NCBI GenBank assembly: GCA_027489105.1
Contig: JAIYAJ010000556.1
Span: forward strand, 1-5,029
Reading direction: 5' to 3'
Origin: Zymomonas sp.
Lineage (GTDB): Bacteria; Pseudomonadota; Alphaproteobacteria; Sphingomonadales; Sphingomonadaceae
Length of the DNA stretch: 5,029 nucleotides
The notes beneath the pieces are model-generated. The model did not search any database, had not been told where the DNA came from, and was given only the letters and a program-made list of their open reading frames with translations. Every line of letters begins with the position of its first letter. Position 1 is the stretch's first letter. Positions 1 through 5,029 of the stretch are shown piece after piece. Both the position numbers and the translations under genes were made by a program.

Positions 1-1217
1 AGGGCTGGGCACGGATCATCCGTGATCTCGACGGTCGTCCGTTGCGTCTGCTCGGCACCCATCTCGACGTTACCGAACGGCGCGCGCGCGAACGGGCGCT
101 GCGTTCGGGCGAGGCCGAGCGCGAGGCAGTCCTGGCGACCGTTCCCGACGCTATGTTCGTCTGCAATCAGCGCGGCGTGGTGCGCGTGTGCAGCGCGTCC
201 GCCTGCAGGCTGCTCGGCTATTCGGAGGAAGAACTGATCGGACGGCGGCTGGTCGACCTGATCGAGGATGATCGCGGCCGGTCGGCGATCCGGCGCGATC
301 TGCGGGCTGCGCTGCACCGCGGGCTGGAGGCCGATTGGCCGTTGCCGATCAGTCTGCGGCGCGCGGACGGGGAAATCCTGCCCATGTCCTTCGTCATCGG
401 CCAGACCCGCATCGACGGGGCGCGGCTGTTCGTGGTGTTCGGGCGCGACATGCGCCCGGCCATCGCGACCGAGGAGCGCTTCCGGCGAATGAACAACGAC
501 CTCGCCCAGGTGTCGCGCCTCGGCATGATGGGCGAGATGGCGGCGGTACTGGCCCATGAGCTCAGTCAGCCGCTGTCGGCGGTCGTCAATTTCCTCGGCG
601 CGGTCGACCTGATGCTCGGGTCCGCCGGGGAAAAAGACCCCGAGAGACTCCGCCATGCGGTCGTGCGGGCGAGCGAACAGGCTGCGCGCGCCGGAGAGAT
701 CATAAGGCGGCTGCGGGCCTTCATCCTGCGCGGCGAGGCGGACATGCGGGCCGAACTCCTCCCCGCGCTCGCGCGTGAAGCGGCTGCGCTGGCCTTGTTC
801 AACAGCGGTGCCTTCGGCATCCGCCTGCATTACGAGTTCGAACGGGAAGACCGGCATGTTCTGTGTGACCGCGTGCAGATTCAGCAGGTTCTGGTGAACC
901 TGATCCGCAACGCGGCGGATGCCATGGCCGCCAAGGGCAATGGCCCGCATGACCTCACCATCGCCACCACATTAGCGAGAGACGATTTGATCGAAGTTCA
1001 AGTGCGGGATTCCGGCCCGGGTGTCGCACCCGAAATGCTCGAACGGCTGTTCCGGCCGTTCGCGACGACAAAGCGCGAAGGCCTCGGCTTCGGCCTCGCC
1101 ATATCGCGTCGCATCATCGAGGCGCATGGCGGCCAGCTGTCGGCGGCCTCGGTCCCCGGCGGAGGTGCGGTTTTCCGCTTCACCCTGCAGCCGATGAACG
1201 CGGAGGCGGCACGATGA
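1..1217 (+). CDS. FixL-like PAS sensor histidine kinase, 5'-truncated by window edge
   Basis: Predicted sensor kinase that autophosphorylates on His and passes phosphate to the regulator directly downstream. The reading frame is open from base 3 to the TGA at 1215-1217 (404 visible residues), so the true start lies outside the window. Visible residues 1-30 (RDLDGRPLRLLG.H.DVTERR) look like the C-terminal PAC edge of an upstream PAS domain. A charged helical linker follows, then a second PAS domain at about residues 38-148. The HisKA dimerisation domain starts near 173 with the H-box LAHELSQPL (phospho-acceptor His185, codon 555-557). The HATPase domain shows N-box NLIRNAADAM (Asn303), G1 box DSGPG (Asp336) and G2 box GLGFGL, ending near residue 397. 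No membrane segment is visible. The core resembles rhizobial FixL, but the PAS domain lacks the PHIIG-type heme-ligand stretch, so I do not call it fixL. The signal is unknown. Confidence 0.93.
   Translation, partial: GWARIIRDLDGRPLRLLGTHLDVTERRARERALRSGEAEREAVLATVPDAMFVCNQRGVVRVCSASACRLLGYSEEELIGRRLVDLIEDDRGRSAIRRDLRAALHRGLEADWPLPISLRRADGEILPMSFVIGQTRIDGARLFVVFGRDMRPAIATEERFRRMNNDLAQVSRLGMMGEMAAVLAHELSQPLSAVVNFLGAVDLMLGSAGEKDPERLRHAVVRASEQAARAGEIIRRLRAFILRGEADMRAELLPALAREAAALALFNSGAFGIRLHYEFEREDRHVLCDRVQIQQVLVNLIRNAADAMAAKGNGPHDLTIATTLARDDLIEVQVRDSGPGVAPEMLERLFRPFATTKREGLGFGLAISRRIIEAHGGQLSAASVPGGGAVFRFTLQPMNAEAAR
1202..1206 (+). promoter_or_regulatory. Ribosome binding site GGAGG for the response regulator
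   Basis: GGAGG lies 7 bases before the ATG at 1214, inside the last codons of the kinase gene. It fixes the regulator start and, with the ATGA stop/start overlap, indicates translational coupling of the pair. Confidence 0.8.
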
Positions 1218-1840
1218 CCGAACGCCACGTCTATGTCGTAGACGACGACGACGGCCTGCGCGCCTCTGTCGAGATGCTGCTCGAGGCGGCAGGCGGCTTC
1301 GTCACCTCGGGCTTTCCCTCGGGCGAGACCTTCCTCCAGGATCTGGCGCGGCTGGAAGCGGGCTGCGTGCTGCTCGACCTCAACATGCCGGGGCTCAACG
1401 GGCTGGAGGTGCTGCGCCTGCTGCGCCAGCGCGACCGACGGTTCGAGACGATCCTGCTTACCGGCCAGGGGGACATCGGCATCGCCGTCGAGGCGATGAA
1501 GGCTGGGGCGATCGACTTCATCGAGAAGCCCTATGACAATCGGATGCTGCTCGGGGCTCTCGCCGCCGGCTTCGCCCGGATCGAGGATCGCGAGCGCGAG
1601 GAGAGCGCGATCCAGTCCGCGCGCGAGGGGATAGAGCGGCTCACCCCGCGCGAGCGCGACGTGCTGCTCGGCCTGATCGACGGCAAGGCGAACAAGATCA
1701 TCGCCTTCGAACTCGACATCAGCCCACGCACGGTCGAGATTTACCGCGCCAATCTGATGGACAAGCTGGGCGTGCGCAGCGTCGCTGAAGCGGTGCGGAT
1801 CGCCTTTGCGGCCGGGCTGGTGTCGGTCCTGCCCAAATAG
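1214..1840 (+). CDS. FixJ-type response regulator (receiver + LuxR-type HTH)
   Basis: Two-component transcription regulator of 208 residues, the usual length for the FixJ family. The N-terminal receiver domain (about 5-120) has the acidic pair Asp10/Asp11, phospho-acceptor Asp55 in LLDLNMPG, switch Thr83 in LLTGQGD and Lys105 in FIEKPY. A charged linker (about 121-140) leads to a C-terminal LuxR/GerE helix-turn-helix (about 141-202), with LTPRERDVL and the recognition region DISPRTVEIYRANLMDKL. That region is very close to FixJ as I remember it. ATG overlaps the kinase stop as ATGA, so the two are almost certainly cotranscribed and cognate. It presumably activates or represses promoters when phosphorylated at Asp55. 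Targets cannot be read from this window and no nitrogen-fixation or cytochrome oxidase genes are present, so I leave the symbol blank. Confidence 0.95.
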   Translation: MTERHVYVVDDDDGLRASVEMLLEAAGGFVTSGFPSGETFLQDLARLEAGCVLLDLNMPGLNGLEVLRLLRQRDRRFETILLTGQGDIGIAVEAMKAGAIDFIEKPYDNRMLLGALAAGFARIEDREREESAIQSAREGIERLTPRERDVLLGLIDGKANKIIAFELDISPRTVEIYRANLMDKLGVRSVAEAVRIAFAAGLVSVLPK

Positions 1841-1853
1841 CGGCTTGGGCAGG
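1828..1853 (+). terminator. Stem-loop spanning the regulator stop codon, possible terminator
   Basis: CCTGCCCAA (1828-1836) pairs perfectly with TTGGGCAGG (1845-1853) around an 8-base loop that contains the TAG stop. The 9-bp stem sits exactly at the end of the two-component operon, as a terminator or 3'-end stabilising hairpin would. No U-run follows (GAACGACC), so a classical intrinsic terminator is not supported. It may instead attenuate read-through into galE or protect the 3' end. Confidence 0.45.
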
Positions 1854-1872
1854 GAACGACCCGGAAGGCCAT

Positions 1873-1884
1873 TTGACCGGTCAA
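1873..1884. promoter_or_regulatory. Perfect palindrome TTGACCGGTCAA ahead of galE, candidate operator
   Basis: A perfect 12-bp inverted repeat 23 bases before the galE ATG. Its right half plus one base, GGTCAAG (1879-1885), recurs as a direct copy at 1898-1904, which gives inverted plus direct half-sites 19 bases apart. The left half, TTGACC, also resembles a -35 hexamer, but I see no good -10 at 16-18 bases, only TAGGTC or ATAGGT. An operator is plausible but untested. Confidence 0.35.
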
Positions 1885-1907
1885 GCGACGCGGGATAGGT
1901 CAAGGCC

Positions 1908-2918
1908 ATGACCAGTGCAGCGCCCCGGCCCTTCTCCGTCCTCGTCACCGGCGGCGCCGGCTATATCGGCAGCCATGCGGTACTGGCGCTGCTCGATGCC
2001 GGCTGGCAGGTTTCGGTGCTCGACAATCTCGTGACCGGTTTCCGCTGGGCGGTCGACCCGCGCGCGCGCTTCCATGAGGGCGACATCGCCGACGAGGGAC
2101 TTGTCGCCCGCATCCTGGCGGAGGATGGCATCGGCGCGATCCTCCACTTCGCAGGGTCGGTGGTGGTCCCGGAATCGGTCGCCGATCCGCTCAAATATTA
2201 TCGCAACAACACCGCCAACAGCCGCACCCTGATCGAAAGCGCAGTGCGGGGCGGGGTGCGTCATTTCCTCTTCTCGTCGACCGCCGCGACCTATGGCACC
2301 CCCGACAGCATCCCGGTGCGCGAGGATATGCCGACCGTGCCGATCAACCCCTATGGCATGTCGAAGCTGATGACCGAGGCGATGCTCAAGGACGTGGCCG
2401 CCGCGCATCCGATCAACTATGGCGCGCTGCGCTATTTCAACGTTGCCGGCGCCGATCCGCAGGGCCGCACGGGCCAGTCGACGGCGGGCGCCACCCATCT
2501 GATCAAGGTGGCGGTCGAAGCGGCGCTCGGCCGGCGGGCCGAGGTGGCGATCTTCGGGACCGACTATGCGACCCCCGACGGCACCGGTGTGCGCGACTAT
2601 ATCCATGTCAGCGATCTCGCCGACGCCCATCTGCACGTGCTCGACACGCTGATCGCCGATCCGGCGCAAAGCCATGTTCTCAATTGCGGCTATGGTCGGG
2701 GCTTTTCGGTGCTCGAAGTGCTCGACTCGGTCGATCGCATCGCCGGCAGCAGCATCGTCCGCCGCATGGAGCCGCGCCGCGCGGGCGACCCCGCCGCGCT
2801 GATCGCCGACAACAGCCGCATCCTCGCGACGACCCCCTGGCGCCCCCGCCTCGCCGAGCTCGACACGATCGTCGCCCATGCCCTCGCCTGGGAAAGGACA
2901 CTGGCCGCACGCGGCTGA
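1908..2918 (+). CDS. galE: UDP-glucose 4-epimerase (GalE)
   Basis: NAD-dependent short-chain dehydrogenase-type epimerase that interconverts UDP-glucose and UDP-galactose in the cytoplasm, feeding exopolysaccharide or lipopolysaccharide sugars and galactose use. The length, 336 residues, is normal for the family. The Rossmann motif GGAGYIG (residues 15-21) binds NAD. The Ser/Thr position of the catalytic set is in FSSTAATYG (Thr125), and Tyr149 and Lys153 form YGMSK. LRYFNVAGA (Asn178) and RDYIHVSDLADAH are family signatures. By eye, the residue matching E. coli Tyr299, which limits N-acetyl-hexosamine substrates, is Leu298. The ATG at 1908 leaves nine residues before the first beta strand. 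Its ribosome site is weak (GATAGG, 8 bases upstream). It starts 67 bases after the regulator in the same direction, but a hairpin and a palindrome lie between, so separate transcription is likely. Its stop touches the stop of the convergent gene. Confidence 0.95.
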   Translation: MTSAAPRPFSVLVTGGAGYIGSHAVLALLDAGWQVSVLDNLVTGFRWAVDPRARFHEGDIADEGLVARILAEDGIGAILHFAGSVVVPESVADPLKYYRNNTANSRTLIESAVRGGVRHFLFSSTAATYGTPDSIPVREDMPTVPINPYGMSKLMTEAMLKDVAAAHPINYGALRYFNVAGADPQGRTGQSTAGATHLIKVAVEAALGRRAEVAIFGTDYATPDGTGVRDYIHVSDLADAHLHVLDTLIADPAQSHVLNCGYGRGFSVLEVLDSVDRIAGSSIVRRMEPRRAGDPAALIADNSRILATTPWRPRLAELDTIVAHALAWERTLAARG

Positions 2919-4997
2919 TCAGGGGGCGATATCGATATGGTCCGGCGCGGAGCCTGACCGGTGGCGGGCGATGGCAGCCTCAAAGGCCTTTTCGATGCCG
3001 CGCGCGAAAGATGCGCTGTCGAACAGTGGCCCTTGGTCACGCGCCTGCACGAGCCTTGCCTTTAGCGCTGCAAGGCGTTCGGGATCGCGGCTGAGTGCGA
3101 TGGCGAGGTCGCGGTAGGAGCTCTCGTCATCAGTAACCAGCTCGTCCAGTCCCGTCGCTCTCAGCAGACTGGCGCCCACCCGGGCCGCAAAGGCCTTTCC
3201 GCGCTTGGTAATCACAGGCGTCCCGGTCCAGAGCGCATCGGCTGCGGTGGTGTGGGCATTATAGGCGAAGGTGTCGAGGAAGAGGTCGGCGAGGGCATGT
3301 CGGGCCAGATGGGTTTCGAGCGGTTGCCGGCCTGCGAAGACCAGTCTTTCGGGATCGACGCCAAGCCGTTGCGCTTCCCGCCTCAGATTGCGGGTGGCCA
3401 TATCATTGTCCGACAGCAGCCAGAGGACCGAGCCTTGGACCTCGCGCAGGATACCCATCCAGCTGGCGAAGGCGTCCCCGCAGATCTTGAAGCTGTTGTT
3501 GAAGCAACAGAAGACCGCCCCTCGATCGGGCAGGCCCTGTGACGCCCTGCTCGGCGTCGCTCCGCCGATCGGACGGCTGCGGTCGTTGGGCTGGTAGCTG
3601 TGCGGCAGCCGGATGACCTTCTCGCTATAATGGCGCTCGCTGCCGTGCGGGATCACCATGGCGTCGGCGACGATATAGTCGATGAAATCGCAGCCCATCG
3701 AGCCCGGATAGCCGAGATAGGCCATCTGCACCGGCGCTGCCCCATGCGCCATGATTCCCGGCCGCGCCTCCTGCGTATAGCCCTTCAGATCGACGGCGAC
3801 ATCAATCCCGAGCCGACGGGCAAAAGCAGCAGCTTCGGCATCGGTTGAAGCCGAAATATCGTGAAAATACTCGACAGCTGCCACCACTCGGCGTCGCATC
3901 GGGTCATCCCGCTGAGGGCCATAACAAAAGGCATGAACCTCGAAGCGGTGGCGATCATGTGCTTCGAGCATGCCGGCCATGAGCAGCATCGTCGCATGGT
4001 TGTGAAAGTCCGACGAGAAATAGCCGATGCGGATCCTGTCGCTGGGCGGAGAGGCGAAGGTGGCGGCGATCCTGGCCGGATAGCTGTGGCGGGCCCAGTT
4101 GCGAGATCGGGCGAGACCGCGTTCGGGATCGTCGTCCAACGCCAGCAGCGTGAAGGGCGTCACGGCACTCCCTTCGATGCCCAGCGTCGCTAGCCGGCCT
4201 TCATCGAGCTCGGACCAGTCGCAGCCATGCGCCCGCACGAAAGCGAGCCGCGCCGCTGTGCTTTGGTCGTCGGGAGCGAGCCGTAAAGCCGCTTCATAGC
4301 TGGCTCGCGCCTTGTCCAGCTGTTTCAGTTCATGGGCCACGTTGCCGCGATTGGCATGAATGGCCGGATTTTCCGGCGCCAAGGTGCTGGCCCGATCGAG
4401 ACAGCCCAGCGCGTCTTCGAGTCGACCCGACAGGTGAAGGCAATTGCCCAGGTTGCACCAGGCGTCCGCATGTTCGGGCTGAAGTTCGATCGCGCGGGTA
4501 AAGCTGGCGCAGGCCTCATCCAGTCGCTGGAGTTCGCTCAACGCATTGCCCAGATTATAGTGAGCCGCTGCGAAATCCGGCTGCGCCGCAATTGCGCGAC
4601 GAGAGGCCTCGACAGCGCCGGCATGGTCGCCCCGTTCACGGAGGATGACCGCCCGGTTGCAGTGCGCTTCGGCAAAGTCCGGCGCGGAACGGATTGCCGC
4701 GTCGAAGTCCGCCAGCGCCTCGATACTGCGCCCCAGTGCATGATGCGCGAGGCCGCGGTTCGACAGCGCATCCCGAAAGTCCGGCTGGATCAGCAAGGCC
4801 CTGTCATAATGGGTGATCGCTCCCGCATGATCGCCAACCCCCGCAGCGATAGCTCCGGCCAGATTATGGAGCGCCGGCTGATCGGTCACGACTGCCAACA
4901 AAGATGGCATGATGTGTCCGGCTGCATCGAAGCGACCGGCAGAAAAATGGGCAATCACATCCTGCAGCATGGATGCGACGTCGACAGGTGCGTTCAT
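2919..4997 (-). CDS. TPR-domain SPINDLY/O-GlcNAc-transferase-like protein (GT41)
   Basis: Predicted cytoplasmic glycosyltransferase, 692 residues from the chosen ATG, that would move a sugar from a UDP-sugar (GlcNAc in the characterised homologues) to Ser/Thr of protein. Residues 43-242 hold six consecutive 34-residue tetratricopeptide repeats (patterns such as AEAHCNRAVILRERGDHAGA and AAAHYNLGNAL). A degenerate repeat precedes them at about 9-42. These usually present the protein substrate. After a linker, the GT-B catalytic region runs from about 320 to 680: IRIGYFSSDFHNH (His334, matching the human OGT His498 region), DLKGYT and YLGYPGSMG, CFNNSFK (Lys504, matching human Lys842), and YNAHTTAADALWTGTP (His582). 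No signal peptide or membrane segment is seen. I chose ATG 4997 over the in-frame TTG at 5015 because GGGAG lies 9 bases before it. It converges on galE with no gap. Acceptor protein unknown; a flagellin or other surface-protein role would be a guess. Confidence 0.92.
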   Translation of the reverse strand: MNAPVDVASMLQDVIAHFSAGRFDAAGHIMPSLLAVVTDQPALHNLAGAIAAGVGDHAGAITHYDRALLIQPDFRDALSNRGLAHHALGRSIEALADFDAAIRSAPDFAEAHCNRAVILRERGDHAGAVEASRRAIAAQPDFAAAHYNLGNALSELQRLDEACASFTRAIELQPEHADAWCNLGNCLHLSGRLEDALGCLDRASTLAPENPAIHANRGNVAHELKQLDKARASYEAALRLAPDDQSTAARLAFVRAHGCDWSELDEGRLATLGIEGSAVTPFTLLALDDDPERGLARSRNWARHSYPARIAATFASPPSDRIRIGYFSSDFHNHATMLLMAGMLEAHDRHRFEVHAFCYGPQRDDPMRRRVVAAVEYFHDISASTDAEAAAFARRLGIDVAVDLKGYTQEARPGIMAHGAAPVQMAYLGYPGSMGCDFIDYIVADAMVIPHGSERHYSEKVIRLPHSYQPNDRSRPIGGATPSRASQGLPDRGAVFCCFNNSFKICGDAFASWMGILREVQGSVLWLLSDNDMATRNLRREAQRLGVDPERLVFAGRQPLETHLARHALADLFLDTFAYNAHTTAADALWTGTPVITKRGKAFAARVGASLLRATGLDELVTDDESSYRDLAIALSRDPERLAALKARLVQARDQGPLFDSASFARGIEKAFEAAIARHRSGSAPDHIDIAP

Positions 4998-5006
4998 TGG
5001 ACCGTG

Positions 5007-5011
5007 CTCCC
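5007..5011 (-). promoter_or_regulatory. Ribosome binding site GGGAG for the GT41-like gene
   Basis: On the minus strand, GGGAG ends 9 bases before the ATG at 4997. It decides the start in favour of ATG over the in-frame TTG at 5015, which has no comparable site within the visible bases. Confidence 0.55.
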
Positions 5012-5023
5012 GCAAATGGCGGG
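5009..5023 (-). other. Small hairpin overlapping the GT41 ribosome binding site
   Basis: On the minus strand, CCCGC and GCGGG form a perfect 5-bp GC stem around the 5-base loop CATTT. The right arm includes the first three bases of the GGGAG ribosome site, so folding could partly hide it. A short stem like this can occur by chance in GC-rich DNA. The upstream context is cut off by the window edge. Confidence 0.25.
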
Positions 5024-5029
5024 ATCGAC

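Noticed and set aside
42..44. TTG at 42 as the start of the histidine kinase
   Set aside because: The frame continues upstream to the window edge and encodes a recognisable PAC segment (RDLDGRPLRLLG), so the gene begins before the window.
1873..1884. FNR/FixK box (TTGA-N6-TCAA), suggested by the FixLJ-like neighbours
   Set aside because: The spacing is TTGA-N4-TCAA, two bases too short for the FNR/FixK consensus. I kept it only as a palindrome of unknown use.
998..1948. Long minus-strand open frame of 316 codons opposite the regulator gene
   Set aside because: It lies antisense to a well-supported kinase end and response regulator. Its translation is rich in His, Arg, Asp and Gln with no recognisable fold, as expected for an antisense shadow in GC-rich DNA.
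1881..2879. Long minus-strand open frame of 332 codons opposite galE
   Set aside because: It is fully antisense to galE, has no family motif, and has the composition of a mirror frame of GC-rich codons.
2929..2938. Palindrome ATATCGATAT near the convergent gene ends
   Set aside because: It is explained by the codons of the HIDI tail of the GT41-like protein and has no partner sites nearby. Likely chance.
3252..4193. Plus-strand open frames (3252-3542, 3600-3848, 3861-4193) inside the GT41-like gene
   Set aside because: They are antisense to a continuous 692-residue protein with clear domains, and none shows a recognisable motif.
4272..4871. About 102-base periodicity that could be read as tandem DNA repeats
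   Set aside because: It reflects six diverged 34-residue TPR units at the protein level. The DNA copies are not similar enough to be a nucleotide repeat array.
5013..5015. TTG at 5015 as the start of the GT41-like gene
   Set aside because: The in-frame ATG at 4997 has a well-placed GGGAG site 9 bases upstream. The six extra residues add nothing recognisable, although a start beyond the edge cannot be fully excluded.

Overview
This is a GC-rich window with tight gene packing, alphaproteobacterial in character. The FixL/FixJ-type sensor-regulator pair, the codon use and the style of the GalE and TPR-glycosyltransferase proteins all fit, and a sphingomonad is my best guess. That placement is inference from protein style, not from a marker gene. 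I see no rRNA, tRNA, CRISPR array, insertion sequence, integrase or attachment site. It looks like ordinary chromosome rather than a mobile or accessory island.

Layout: (1) Positions 1-1217, + strand: the 3' part of a PAS-domain sensor histidine kinase that is cut by the left edge. (2) Positions 1214-1840, + strand: a FixJ-type response regulator (receiver plus LuxR-type helix-turn-helix). It overlaps the kinase stop codon by 4 bases and has a strong GGAGG ribosome binding site inside the kinase end. The two are clearly a translationally coupled pair. (3) Positions 1841-1907: a 67-base gap. It contains a perfect 9-bp hairpin over the regulator stop codon, and a 12-bp perfect palindrome whose half-site is repeated just before the next gene. 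(4) Positions 1908-2918, + strand: galE, UDP-glucose/galactose 4-epimerase. (5) Positions 2919-4997, - strand: a TPR-containing SPINDLY/O-GlcNAc-transferase-like protein of family GT41. It converges on galE with the two stop codons directly touching (TGA|TCA). Its promoter side reaches the right edge.

How the genes may work together: the kinase and regulator form a two-component phosphorelay. They resemble FixLJ closely in the kinase core and DNA-binding domain, but the PAS domain next to the kinase core seems to lack the FixL heme-ligand region, so the signal is unlikely to be oxygen through that domain. GalE supplies or recycles UDP-hexoses. The convergent GT41-like enzyme is predicted to use a UDP-sugar to glycosylate protein in the cytoplasm. 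A GalE-GT41 metabolic link is possible, but the convergent arrangement gives no operon support for it.

I found no convincing undescribed system. The most worthwhile leads are the loss of the heme site in a FixL-like kinase, the palindrome/half-site cluster ahead of galE, the zero-gap convergent stops, and the orphan GT41 enzyme with unknown substrate.
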